NCBI RefSeq assembly: GCF_037042905.1
Contig: NC_087254.1
Span: forward strand, 10,959,103-11,023,102
Source: Lytechinus pictus
Lineage: Eukaryota; Echinodermata; Echinoidea; Temnopleuroida; Toxopneustidae
DNA length: 64,000 nucleotides
Direction of reading: 5' to 3'
A model generated the notes under the pieces. The model was not told the origin of the DNA, did no database searches, and saw only the letters and a program-made list of their open reading frames with translations. The translations under genes and the position numbers were made by a program. Position 1 is the first letter of the stretch. Each line of letters begins with the position of its first letter. Positions 37,647 to 51,300 of the stretch are shown here, one piece after another.

Positions 37647-37896
37647 AAATATAGAAATGAGGAATAGAAAATGTTGAGGTGGTCCTGAAGACCACAAAGA
37701 AAGAAAGGCAGGCAAGACGATCAATGAGGAACGAATAATAGGTGAGGGGGGGGTAGAATGCGATATTAAAGGGTGTGTATGACACAAACAAAAGTGATAT
37801 TGGAAAGTTTGTGTGATAAGGAAAAAGAAAGAAAGAGGAAACGTCAAATTACAAAATAAAGACACCTGAAGTTCTCTTTTTTTTTAATCTAAAGAT

Positions 37897-37902
37897 TTTA
37901 TT
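37897..37902 (-). terminator. Poly(A) signal AATAAA of the cysteine-rich exon
   Basis: AATAAA on the minus strand overlaps the TAA stop. A nine-A run lies about 12 nt downstream. Confidence 0.55.
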
Positions 37903-38735
37903 ATCCTATCCTAAATGGGTCTGGGTACATGCCATAGTGTGTGGCACAGTGCCACGTGGATGTTGACCAAACCATACTCAAAGAGCATGCGATCATAGAA
38001 CACCTCATGGAAGATTCATGGGCTAATTTGGAAAAGATAAAAATTACAGTAAGAGTTAGGATAACCTGGTATAGAAGCAATTCATATCGCTTCCATTGTA
38101 TTTTGCATAACTGATCATTGCAATTGAAGTCGTAAGTAGTTTCTGTCTTAGACTGTACAGGGACTGAGCCGGTAGATTGACACAAAACGCTGGTACAGTT
38201 CACCCGCTGCTCCATGCAGCATTCGATGGCATTTCTTGATCCTAAACAAGCCATTGGTTTGACATCCTGTGATGACTCGGCTTTGCAGCTTGCACCACAT
38301 TCACCATCTATGGCATGACGGCGAGAGCCGACAATACCGGTGGTAGAATCAAGTCCGACAGTTCCTGCCCCACGGGAGCTCCCACATGAAGACCAGAGCA
38401 CCACACATCTGTTCACTTTACATGATCTTTGCATATTTTTTGTACCGTTAAAAGTGGCCGAATCTGAACATGATTTTGACTTGCACAGGTAGTAGATAAT
38501 ACAAGACTCGTCCGCTAAATTATTCCTCACTGAGCAGGCACTTATACAGTGAAGGCATGATGTTGGCGATCGACCATAAGGGGGGTTCTGTACACCTACT
38601 GTTGAATGAACAATGTTCTTGTGAAAAGGGGTAGATAGATCGACACTAGTACATGCTGGCCCTACAATCTCTAACACATTGCATGGGTAATCAAACATGT
38701 TATCAAACAAACACATCTTGCTCCACGTACTCGGT
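37901..38735 (-). CDS. Cysteine-rich orphan exon, uncharacterised
   Basis: Reading the minus strand, a strong acceptor (TTTTTGTTTTTGTTTAG) at 38736 opens a frame of ~277 codons ending in TAA at 37903-37901. The stop overlaps an AATAAA signal (37902-37897), followed 12 nt later by a run of A. The protein has more than 20 cysteines (e.g. SPTSCLHCISACS, CKSKSCSDSA, GECGASCKAES, IECCMEQRVNCTSVLC) and a hydrophobic segment LLLYQVILTLTVIFIFSKL near the C-terminus. The frame runs on upstream to a TAA at 38848, without an ATG. A possible donor at 38807 would allow a 72 nt intron. The 5' exons are not found. I do not recognise the family; it could be a membrane-anchored or secreted cysteine-rich protein or a gene remnant. 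Confidence 0.5.
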
Positions 38736-39365
38736 CTAAACAAAAACAAAAAGAAGATAACAGAAGATTGGAATGAATCGATAGGTAGGTTAATAAATAT
38801 AGTGTACCTAATTTCTTCAAAAGACTTCCTGATTTTCAGCAAGCCTTACGATGACTGCTAGGCAGATAAATATCTCTCTCAAAAGAAAAGACTAGCCGTG
38901 TGTAACGAATACAAAAAGTATCCTTTGTAAATACTACAAATTGAATTCAAAAGTAATTATAACAGCTCAATTATTATAAAAATTATGAGGTATTACTTAA
39001 ATATATATGTATTACAGTATTAGCAATTTATAAGAAAGATTAAGGTTAACTTCAAGATCTTACTTTGAAAAGAGAAATATAACTTGTGCAATACGAAAAA
39101 AAATCCTTGAAGGCTTACAATATTTTGATTAAATGCAACAAACAAATTTCACACAGAAATTCAATGACAATTCTAATATACCAACTACCAATTCAGATAA
39201 TGTAATAAGAGATATCGACCCGAACGATATCAGGTTCTATAAGATTCAGTGTCGTCTCCCGACACACTTCGTATTCGATCTCGCACACAAACTGACAGGA
39301 AGGCAGCAATCCCACGGGATGACAGACTCCCCTAGGATTCAAAACGCGGTTGGGTATCGTCTCGA

Positions 39366-42300
39366 CTACTCGTGATCGAATTCGTCGACTTCAGCACTCT
39401 CTTCTCCAATAAAGAATTCGACTACCTCCTCCTCGTCATTCTCCTCGTCGTGTTCAATCTCGTCGGTGTCCAAACCTGATAAAAACAGACAATTTTTAAT
39501 GAGTACAATCTAAAAATGTGATGCTGTATCGATAGGTTTTCTTAAATCTATCTATTTAAAAAATTTTTTTAAACACTTGCTATCAGTCGTGAGTTTGTTT
39601 TTCAGCGAGTCCATTAAAAAAGTCGGACATACAGTTGTGCTCAAATTTAGTGAACCCCATCACAAAATCCATTCCTCCATGCTGAGCGTTGAATGTAGAC
39701 AATACTACAATATTTGGTGAGCTCAGAGAAACAAACTTTATTGAAGGTAATATTCAATCACCTGACTTCACAATTAACCATCTAAAACATGGCAGAACTT
39801 GAACACTTTAAATATGTTCATTTTCTGGGCACCACTGTATAGTCAACAAGCTTGCATATTCCCACCATCATCGTTATCATCATCATCTTCATTTATCATT
39901 GTTTTGTTTTCTCTTGATAATATATTATAGCAATTGTTGGCTTGTTAGATTTTTTTCTTCTCTTTTTTACATTATACTTAATTGATACTTAAATAATTCG
40001 TAATGATCAATTCTGCTCATAATATGATTATATGGTAAATATATGTTTCGGTTTGTCATATTTTTCAAGCATTTTTGTGTGTGCTTACAATGGCAATCCA
40101 TCTTCTGCTACTAATTTTATGCTAAATGATATATGCCTGATTTATTGTCAATATTTGTTATATCTATGTTATATTATATAGTTATGTAGAAGAAAAATAA
40201 AATCAAATTAGATATCCAATACGTATCCTGAAAGTGGCTACTAACCTCCTCTCAGTTGCATCCTCGTCTCCTTCTCAGTTTTGTATCTCTTCTTCAACCT
40301 CTCCAAGACTTCCAGGAAATCATTCATCTGTTGCTGGCGACGTTCGATCAGCTCCTGAATCACAAGATATTAATTCATTTAGTATAATACAAAGAGATCA
40401 AGAATATATTATACAACTCCCAAGTATGTTCTGTAATCTGATTGGTCCAAATCGGATCACATGATATTCAGTGAATTGCACTATTGCATCCAAAATGCAC
40501 TATCCTGCACTCTGACGTCAAGAGTGCAGGATAGTGGGAGTTCTGGAATTGTCTAGAATTATCTAAAATTTAGATCAAATATAGCATTCGCGGCAACTCA
40601 GTACCATGGGTGAGGGTTGTATAAAACAAACAATGCATGCATTCTTGTGCATAGAGGACCTAAATAATGAACTCTGTGCTCGACTCGCCAAATGGATATA
40701 CCGCACTCGTTCCTGCGGACCTCGGTGCGTACATCCATTGGCTCTTCTCAATACAATACAACTGGGGCGGGGGGAAGGAGATTCACAACAGCAGCCTTAA
40801 TAGCCCCATTGCCATCAACTTCTCATATCTGGCATGATTCATTACCCATAATGCAACACTGTGAGAAGTGTAGTCTTGTAATATAGACCCACTTGAATGA
40901 ATTCACTACTCCATACATTCATATCAAATTATTATACCACCAAGTAGCAAAACATTACATTGCTTTCATGCAGCATTGAGATCTAAACTATTAATGAAAT
41001 AAGTGTTCATCAGGAGACAATGCTAGCTGATTGAATGTATTGATTCACATACCTTTGACGCCTTGGACTTCCTCTTGGCGTCTTGGAGCTCAAACATCTT
41101 GTTATACGTCTTCATGTTCTTCTTGATCTCCTGAAAAGTTAACATCATACTGCAATATTAACGACCATACATTTCACTTCAGCTACCACACAAATCATTT
41201 ATGCATCAACAGTTGCTTAAAAATGACAATCTTCTTGAGCAGGCAACATGACCCTTCAAAAAGAATACATTTTGAAATAGGAAGGTCCTGGAGCAGAAAA
41301 CTTAAGGTATATAGATTACAGAATATCCTAATGTGCTAATGTATCTGGTCTGTCGGCACAAGACTACATGGCTGTCAGACAGCATGGGTAGTCTTGCTTC
41401 AAGGACCGGATTAGTCTTACTCTCAGCCATTGTTTGGACTCCAAGCAACCACTGAACAGGTTGCATGATGTGGCAGAAACATGGCTGCATTCTTTCTTCA
41501 AATTATAAATCAAATAATTACACTGGGGTGTGAGAGATCACAAATAAAAAGAGCTGAAGAATGTTGACAAAACTGAAATTAGCTGAAAATCAAACAAAAA
41601 AACGAGCTGAAATCGGCTTAAAAAGCTCTCATCCCTGATTACAAGTCGATGATAAAGTTAATTATTCAAAATAAATTACAAAGCATGTCCCAACCTTCGC
41701 TTTAAAGTTCAAAATAGCTTGTGCAAAACAGAGCTTTTGTGCCACTAAATATTTTGATAAATCAACAAGCTTGTTGCATCATTTTTCCCCAAAAAGAAAA
41801 CTGACAGAAGTAAATGCTATTATACCTTAACCCTAAATAGACTGGGCTATTTCGATGCCTAAGAAGACTGGGGGGGGGGGGGCTGATTCAGCCCCCCCCT
41901 ATGATCTAGGCCGTCGACCGCGACGAAAATTGGCACGTGCATTACCCATGGCATAATCTCCAAGACTGTAGGATCAAATTTTCCGAAAAATCTCATAATT
42001 CATTAATAATGCTAATTTATGCGTAAAATCGAAGATTTGCTCTAGTTAACTAAATAAGGCCTCTAAACTGCTAATTTTTTATTCACAAACTCTTTGAAGG
42101 ATTCTGATCAAATGTACTTTTAAAAAAATTCAATATCACAATTGTTTTCTTAAGTATTTTATTGTTTTTAAAATTTCTTATGTATTTCTTTGTTTTTTTA
42201 CTTTTTGTTTTTTATTGTTTTTTCAATGGAAATCGTCCGCTACTTTATTTTGACCATAAACAAGATGAAATCAATTGAGTTTGATTAGTAAAATTGAAAA

Positions 42301-45300
42301 TAATGATACATTTATGAATTTTGGCTAAAAACACAATTTGCATTGGATTTGTACACAAATCCACGTTTTTGAGCAATTTCGGGTCGACATGCACTTACAA
42401 AATGTTGCGTAATTCCGGAACCACGTACCCGGGCGTCGCAAATTTAGTCTCAAAAGTTGCGCAAGACTTGGAAGAAAAAAGTCATGGAACGGCGCGGCGC
42501 CAGCTTTTCGCATTACAGATTTATCGCGAAAAATGTCGAGGGGGGGCTGAATCAGCCCCCCCCCCCCAGTCTTTTTAGGGTTAATCCACTCTATATTCTG
42601 GAAAATCAACAAACCCCCCCCCCCCCCTGCCCCGGGGAATGCAGTGAAATGAATAAAATGTTACTATACCTTAATCTTCTCTTCATTAAGCGGAGTAGGT
42701 GGGCGAGGGCGCCAGAGCGCTTGACAGAATCTCTCTCGGTCACACTTCTGCAGAAGCTTACCCTGGAAACTCCAGACCCAGTATGCATTGTCAACCTGGA
42801 TGTACAATGAAACAAAACAAACTTAGGCGCAAATTTCTCTCTCCATTACTTGCTTCAATATCCTAAAGTTTGAAAAATATATCAGTAGTCTCCAATGTAG
42901 GGAAAGTGATTTTCTGGAAGATGGAAAATGTGTTTTTGCTCTTTACTTCTCATGTAAAAATTCATTTGAAATTACCTTTGCAAAATGGATTTCATATTTT
43001 TGCTGTGTAGAGTTTCTATGACAAAACTGAATTTCCATTCAATGAGTCTCATACAGCGCATCGCAAAAAATCTGCAGTTTCATACAATCGGCCCCAAGGA
43101 TGTAACGAGGTTGAGATGGCACTGTTCAAAGTGGTAATAGAAGCTTCAGTTCTGCTCTTATAATCAGCACAATACTTGTCAATATAACCAGCTTCAGAGA
43201 AAAAAATAAAAATCACATGACCTTTGGCCTATACTGACCTTGTGACTCCACCAGCTGACCCCAGTGATGACATAGCGACCAGTAGAATCCCATTCGACGT
43301 CCGTTGCCATGAAGTGTTCTGTAGCATTCATCATGGTGATCGTATCGTTGCCAGTGTCGATGAACTCAAACACACCATTCATACTGTCAAGTGGGGGGAA
43401 AAGGGAAGCAATATTATTAATTTGCAGAAAAGGTCTTAACTCTCGTGCTCTACACGTAAAATACCAGTGAATTTGTATGATATATTTACAATGATTTTTG
43501 CGGTCCGGGGGAATAAGGCTGAAAGTGTAATTGAAATAAGAACCAATCTTTTCCCTGCAACACATTGATACCGTCTCAATCTTATGTCTTATGCCATTCT
43601 GCATGATTGCATTTTACTCAGTATGTAAAATTTACAAAAGTCATTGTAGTAGTAATGTTTATACAACAAATGTCCACACTAAGGAAAATAAAATGAAAAT
43701 AGATTGAATTTAATCAAATTGAATTCTGCAAATTATCCATTACAGCTACACAACTTGGTAGAGAAACACTGCCTGAAACCCATTCCTTGCCAATAATAAT
43801 TTGCTTCATTATTCTGTGGCTCAATACCAATATTTTGATCTCGTTTGTAAAACTGGAAAGAAACGAATTTTATCATTTAATCATCTTTGGTCAATGATAT
43901 TTGAAACATGATAAAAATCTACATGAAGCAGGATGAATGTTTGAAGCTTTTTTGGCATAAATGCCCTACAAGATTTTTTATTGTACACAGGTGTATCTGG
44001 TCTGTCGGCACAAGACTACATGGCTGTCAGACAGCATGGGTAGTCTTGCTTCAAGGACCGGATAGGATTTACTCTCAGCCATTTGTATGGACTCCAAGCA
44101 ACCACTGAACAGGTCACATAGAGTGTGTCAGAAACATGGCTCAGCGGAAACAGCGAGGAAGGAAAAAGGTAAGTGCATGAGTGAAATTGACTTACCTCCT
44201 AAGCCCAGCGAGCACAACAAACTGACCAGCCGGGGACCAGAAGATACTATTGGCTGTTCTCCTTTCCAGAGTCTCTGTACAAATAAAAATCGAAAAACTA
44301 TATTACATTTTGGCTGATCAGTATGATAAATCATTGTCACAGATGTTTAATCAACAGATATGCAGTGAATTATTTTTTAAACAATTTTAACTAGTACAGA
44401 CAATACTATAGCCTTGTGTCAATACCTTGACATTTCTGGTACAGGCAAAAAGAAAAATCAACATTTTTTTCGGGGGCTACTTTTCACAACTAATTGCCTC
44501 AATCTGCAACACTGGATAAGCTTTAACATCGCAATGAATTGGGATTTTCCAGCCCCCCGTATTTTAGTTTCCCCGGCTCTTTTCAGCATTTTGGGGGCCA
44601 AATTGCCCCAGGCCCCTTGTATTTTTTTCCCGTTCTGGTGTATCTGGTCTGTCGGCACAAGACTACATGGCTGTCAGACAGCATGGGTAGTCTTGCTTCA
44701 AGGACCGGATAGGATTTACTCTCAGCCATTTGTATGGACTCCAAGCAACCACAGAACAGGTCGCATAGAGTGTGTCAGAAACATGGCTAAATCATGAAAA
44801 GTATTAGAGGTGAAATATGACTGAAACTTCAGTACGCACACAAACAATAAATAAACCCCAGAACTGAAATAAACTAACAATGTTTTTCACACTTATTTTC
44901 CTTGATACATGTATGACTAGGACGATATGGTAGCAGTTGTTACTTTCACGATATCAACACACTTACAAAAGCAAATTTTGAAGGCCGACTAGCAAATTCA
45001 TAACTGAACAACCTGTAAATGTGAGCAAATGAGAGCAAAATCAAAGTTATACAAGACAAGCTTGCAGGTCAAACTCACTGATAAGCTCTACTTTTCCCTT
45101 TGGCTTGATGTTGTAGAAGCTAACCGAGATTCGAGGGGATTCCCCATGTAAGATGGCAAACTTGTTCCCTGTTGGCTCCCATGCAAACGCCACAATGACT
45201 TCCTTCACTTCTATCGAATCCACCGGAATCTGCTTCTCTTGCATTCGGAAGATCTCGAAGTTGGTGAATTGGTTCTGAAAGAAGAGCACACACACAAAAA

Positions 45301-48300
45301 AAAAGGAATTAGACAAATCTCCAAGAAAACATTTTATATTTCTGAATTCGGAAGAACTCAAAGTTGATTGGTTCTGAAAAGAAGTATGGATTTCATTCCA
45401 GACCACACTTTCGGGTCCACTGGAACACAAAGGTTAGCAGTTGATCATAAGTTTGATTTTCACTACTGATTCTGTACATTGTAGTCAATGCAATCAATTG
45501 TAAAGATATTCTTCAAGGATGACTGCTTAGCTTTGTGTTATAGCCTCAGATATTATTATTGTTTGAAATATTTAATATGAAAAGGGAAAATTATAAAATA
45601 GTAATGGAGGAGAAACCAACATCATTGGCAAACACACAATTTTTTTCTCTCAGTTTCAGAATAATTTTCTATGGCATTGCAGGGGTATGAATAGCAAGCA
45701 CCCTGTCTACGACAATTTTCTTCCATAAAAATAAAGATGTTAGATAATCGAATAAAAGATATGCTAAAAATAAAGTTGTCAGATGAATTTCACACAATTT
45801 TTCCAAAATTCAGTAAGATCTTCCATCTCAGTATGAGGCGTAACAGTAAACTCCATACCTATGGCCGAATGTTTCCATGACAATGACAGTTAAATTGATT
45901 TCACACGATCAATGACACACTGAAGCACAGGTTTCCAAATTCTGAATATATCAAGTCTGTATCTGGTCTGTCGGCACAAGACTACATGGCTGTCAGACAG
46001 CATGGGTAGTCTTGCTTCAAGGACCGGATTGGTCTTACTCTCAGCCATTGTTTGGACTCCAAGTGACCACTGAACAGGTCACATGATGTGGCAGAAACAT
46101 GGCTGAATCATTAGAAGATAACACATCTCTAGGACACAAATTACAATGAATGAATTCTGCTGCATAGCAAGAGCTCATATCCCATGAGGTAACATCTTAA
46201 ACACACATAAAATAGCAAAAGCTGAATTTCTAATTCCATAAGTCAAATATTCGCCAAAGTGAAAGCAACTTTTTGTAACCAGATTATGCAAAACAGATGA
46301 AATATCCCTCTTCTAAGTAAAAATTCTGCGAAGTCAAAAGATTTCTGGGATCCCAGGCGATTCAACTTACGCATAGTTACCTTGTCATGTGTCCGTTGGC
46401 ATGTAACCACAACTTAAGTCACACTCAACTCTTTGTGAAACACTACCTCCAAGCTTTGTCAACTCACTCACCTTCTTGCTCTTTGAGAGCCTATGAACCT
46501 TGCAGCACATGTAATGACCTTGTTTGTCAGGCCACAGACCTTGTTTGTTAGGTCAAAGACCTTGTTTGTTGCTCTCAGGGTTTGTCTACTCACTCACCTT
46601 CTTGCTCTGTGAGAGCCTATCGTCCTTGCAGCACATACCTTGTTTGTCAGGTCAAAGACCTTGTTTGTTAGGTCAATGACATTGTTTGTTAGGTCCAAGA
46701 CGTTTGTTACTTTAAGGTTCAACTCTACTCACCTTCTTGCTCTTGGAGAGCCTATTGTCCTTGCAGCACATGTAATGACCTTGTTTGTTAGGTCCAAGAC
46801 GTTTGTTACTTTAAGGTTCAACTCTACTCACCTTCTTGCTCTTGGAGAGCCTATTGTCCTTGCAGCACATGTAATGACCTTGTTTGTTAGGTCCAAGACG
46901 TTTGCTACTTTAAGGTTCAACTCTACTCACCTTCTTCCTCTTGGAGAGCCTATTGTCCTTGCAGAACATGTAATGACCTTGTTTGTTAGGTCCAAGACGT
47001 TTGCTACTTTAAGGTTCAACTCTACTCACCTTCTTGCTCTTGGAGAGCCTATCGTCCATGCAGCACATACAATGACCTTGTATGTCACGTCAAAGACCTT
47101 GTTTGTCAGGTCAATGACATTGTTTGTTAGGTCCAAGACGTTTGTTACTTTAAGGTTCAACTCTACTCACCTTCTTGCTCTTGGAGAGCCTATCGACCTT
47201 GCAGCACATGTAATGGCCCTGTTTCTGCCAATGTAGCTTACAATCAGCCACGTTGAAGAGATTCTTGACTCTAACTTCTTTCCTAGAAGGGATGGCAATC
47301 AATGTCACTCGGGCCGGGTTCTCTTTCTCTTCCGGAGTCCAGTAACTCAGGATGTTACTCGCAGGTGACCAGCAGAACTCCCTGGATAAAGAAGGGATAC
47401 ACATAAAATAACACTGATGTAGATCACAATGTTTGCAAGGCACATATAATTTTGTCTCTCTGCCTATCTCTATTTCTATCTATTTGCAGTGTATCTATTA
47501 ATGTGTCCATTCAAGATTTTGCCCTACCTACCTACCTACCTATCTGTAGTAATTTCAGTTGTTAAAACATTTCAATGATTCTATCTGCAAACAATACTCA
47601 TATTAGAATTCACCTAGATAAAATGTTTCTGGTCTGTCGGCACAAGACTACATGGCTGTCAGACAGCTAGGGTAGTCTTGCTTCAAGGACCGGATAGGAT
47701 TTACTCTCAGCCATTTGTTTGGACTCCAAGTGACCACTATACAGGTCACATGATGTGGCAGAAACATGGCTGAATCATTAGACAATAACACATCTCTAGG
47801 ACTAGGAAACAAATTACACTGAATGGGTATATCAGGGTTCCCAGCTTTTCAAGAAAACTAAATTCCCTGATTTTTCCCTGATGAAGTTTAAAAATTCCTT
47901 GATTATTATTTAAACCAATTCCCAAGTTCGCATGTTTTCTAAGTTGTTGCCATGAATTACATGTATTTTCAGTATAAAAACAATAATGTAAAACTTAAGT
48001 TAGTACTATTGCACAGGCATGTAATGGCCTCCCTTCTCCCCATACAGTCATCCTTTCCTCACCTTATACAGAAAGAGGTTGTTATGCAACAAAATATAAG
48101 AGTAGGACTGACTACCGTGCTTTCAACTTTTGGGCTGATCAAAATTCCCTGAATTTTCCCTCATTTGAGGCATTTTTCCCAGATTTGCGGTATTCTTTTA
48201 ATCAAATCCCCTTATTTTTTCCTCACTGGAAAAAGTAAAATAATTTTCCATGATTTTCCCGATGGGCTGGGAGCCCTGGTATATACTCTACTGCATAGCA

Positions 48301-51300
48301 AGAACTCATTTTTCTCTATCCTCACTTTGCCTCATGATATTCTCAAACACACAGACTCTGTACATATCGGCTTTGAAGAAATCTGTTTTCTAACAGTTCA
48401 ATATTCTCCAGTTGAAAGTTTGTTTTAGATTATGGTATTTGACAAAAATGCTACCTTATTATGCAGTATAACAAACTCAACTTTATTTTACCCGAAATGC
48501 AATATCTACTGCATTGCAAGAACTCATTTTTCTCTATCCTCACTTTGCCTCATGATATTCTCCAATATCACACAGACTCTGTACAGATCAGCTTTGAAGA
48601 AATCTGTTCTCTAACAGTTCAATATTCTCAAGTTGAAATTTTGTTTTAGATTATCGTATTTGACAAAAATGCTAGCTTACTATGCAGTATAACAAACTCA
48701 ACTTTATTTTACCCAAAATGCAATATCATATATTCCATGACAAAAATACCCTACCAACCATCATATAAAATACAACTGAGAATTTAATAGAAAATGTAAT
48801 AATCTCACCTAATGCCCACTATTTTGAGACTCTTTTTCTCCAGTAGTCCAAATGAAGGAGTCTCATATATACTAAGTGTGTCTTCTGACATCCTAGCAAA
48901 GAACTTTCCATCATGACTCCACCTATACAGTAGGCAGAGGGAAAACATGCAATTTGATTACAGTGCGGCTAGATCTGATATAAGAATGCAAGTTAGCAAC
49001 ACGGAAAAAACAGCATTGTCATTTTTAGAACATGTATCATGGGGAGCATTTCATCAACATTTTCATCCGACGTGTTGTCAGGTCTGACAACTTTCCTTGA
49101 GCATGATTGGCTGAGAGGTACTGTTACCATGGTAACTGTCGGATAAAACAGTACTTGTCGGATAAAATGTCTGAAGTGTCCTTTCATGAAACGGTCCCCT
49201 ACTAACCCTTTGGCCTGAATTCACAAAGGTGGTTATGAAAACCCACGGTTGAGTCCATGGTTTATGCAGATTTCCTGTATAAATTACGCTTATTTAACCA
49301 CGTATATTAAAAAATGTCCACTGCTGATGCGCGCTTTTGTCACGGTGCGCCAAATTTACACCTGTTGCCGTAGTTATCCACGCTATTTTATTCATGAGTC
49401 CACTGTTTTGAATCAATGAGTCCACTCTTCAAACAGTGGACTCATGGATAAAATAGCGTATCTAACTATGGTAACAGGCGTCAATTTGGCGCACTGTGAA
49501 AAAAACGCGCATTAGCATTGGACATTTTTTATACACGCGCCCTATACGTGTAATTCATACAGGAAATCTGCATAAACCATGGATTCAACCGTGGGTTTTC
49601 AAAACCACCTTTGTGAATTTGGGCCTTTGGGGTCCAACCCCAATATTTCTCCATTCTTACTCCACCACATGACCTGCTCAAGTCGTGATGATTGGATGGC
49701 AATCCAACTTTCCTTATGAACTAGAAGACAGAGACAAATCATTTCAAGGTCTTTAGCGGAATTGCCGATATATCATTTATCAATAGAAAGTATGTGAACA
49801 CTCCAATAATTTTCTTAATGTATCTGGTCTGTCGGCACAAGACTACATGGCTGTCAGACAGCACGGGTAGTCTTGCTTCAAGGACCGGATAGGATTTACT
49901 CTCAGCCATTTGTTTGGACTCCAAGCAACCACTGAACAGGTTGCATAGAGTGTGTCAGAAACATGGCTGAAATCTGTACATTACAAACTCCACATAAGGC
50001 ATTAGCAGTGAACATGTGCTGCAAACTACACAGGTAGGGCTTTGTTTAGTGATATGAAAGACCACACAAATGTTGCAAAGGCAAGCAACTTTTCTGTTGT
50101 TGCAAGGCAAGGCAAGGCAACAAATAACTACAGACACATCAAATCCTTAGGCCCAAATTCACAAAGGTGGTTTTCAAAACCATCGGTTTAACCCATGTTT
50201 TACGCAGATTTCCTGTATATATCATGCTTATTTACCGCGTATATTAAAAAATGTCCAATACTGATGCACACTTTTGTCACAGTGCGTCAAATTGATGCCT
50301 GTTGCTGTGGTTATCCACGCCATTTCATTCAGGACCACAGGTGACAAAAGCCTGCATCAGCATTGCACATTTTTTAATATACGCGGTAAATAATTGTAAT
50401 TTATACAGGAAATCTGCATAAACCATGGGTTAAACTGATGGTTTTAAAAACCTCCTTTGTAAATTTGGGCCTTAAAGTTTAACGCAATTCAAAACATATA
50501 TTTGCAAAATGATCGATTCATATTTGTGTGGACTATCGTAACTACTGACATGATTTAACACATCTCATGATGTTATGGTGAAATCATTATGATATAATAT
50601 GATGCCAGCCATGACACCACAATAAAATCTTTTATATCATCTTGAGATTTCCATGCAGCTTTGGAGTTTAAATCCTCATTACAACTTGAAGAAAATGATG
50701 CATGTTTATTAGCACAAGAGTTGGGATTTTTCTAACTCTACATGAAAAATATAAAGACGTTGCTATTCTTTTCCGAACCATAACTAAGCAAGGCTGAGGT
50801 GGGGGGGGGGGGAGGGTGGAGGATACTTTACAATAGGAAAGCCTCTTACTTGAATACTGGCCAATTGGAAGCATTATCACATGAGAAACCTCTCTTCTTG
50901 GCTCCCGTCTTGATGTCCCAGATGATGATTGCTTGAAACTCGTCTCTCGGATCATGAAGAGGGCTGAATGTCACAATATACCTGAGAAGGTGAATAAGAG
51001 GGAGAGAGAGAAATAGAATTAACTAAGAAATTATATCTCAAAACAATATATGCAATATTTATATAATACATAATACAAATGTTTCTAAATGCTTCACATC
51101 ATTACCCCAGCTTTGGTATAGCTGCCAATAAGGCAATACAGCTTTGCAGGGTATATAATCCAAGGATGATTGTGGCAAATGTAGGTTAACGCCTTGCAGA
51201 GGACATCAAGAGCGGAGGCAGGAATTAAACCCAGAACCTAATTATCTATAGTCTGGATCTATGTGGGAGGTTTCCCCTCCCCTTCTTTCTACACATGCAA

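Larger units (their letters stand above)
35267..37900. other. Convergent intergenic region
   Basis: Holds the 3' UTR of the glycosidase-like gene (a possible ATTAAA signal at 35452-35457), a MITE-A at 35998-36247, a C-run at about 36753 and a TTAA-flanked element at 36886-37646. No further gene is seen. Confidence 0.6.

Noticed and set aside
46460..47165. Repeated units as real alternative exons
   Set aside because: Each keeps a donor, but the upstream sequence (CCTAACAAACAAG) lacks a polypyrimidine tract and a sound acceptor.
46640..47236. 198-codon plus-strand ORF with repeated peptide
   Set aside because: It is the antisense reading of the tandem exon-end repeats in the EIF3B intron. The unit length keeps the frame open; there is no gene.
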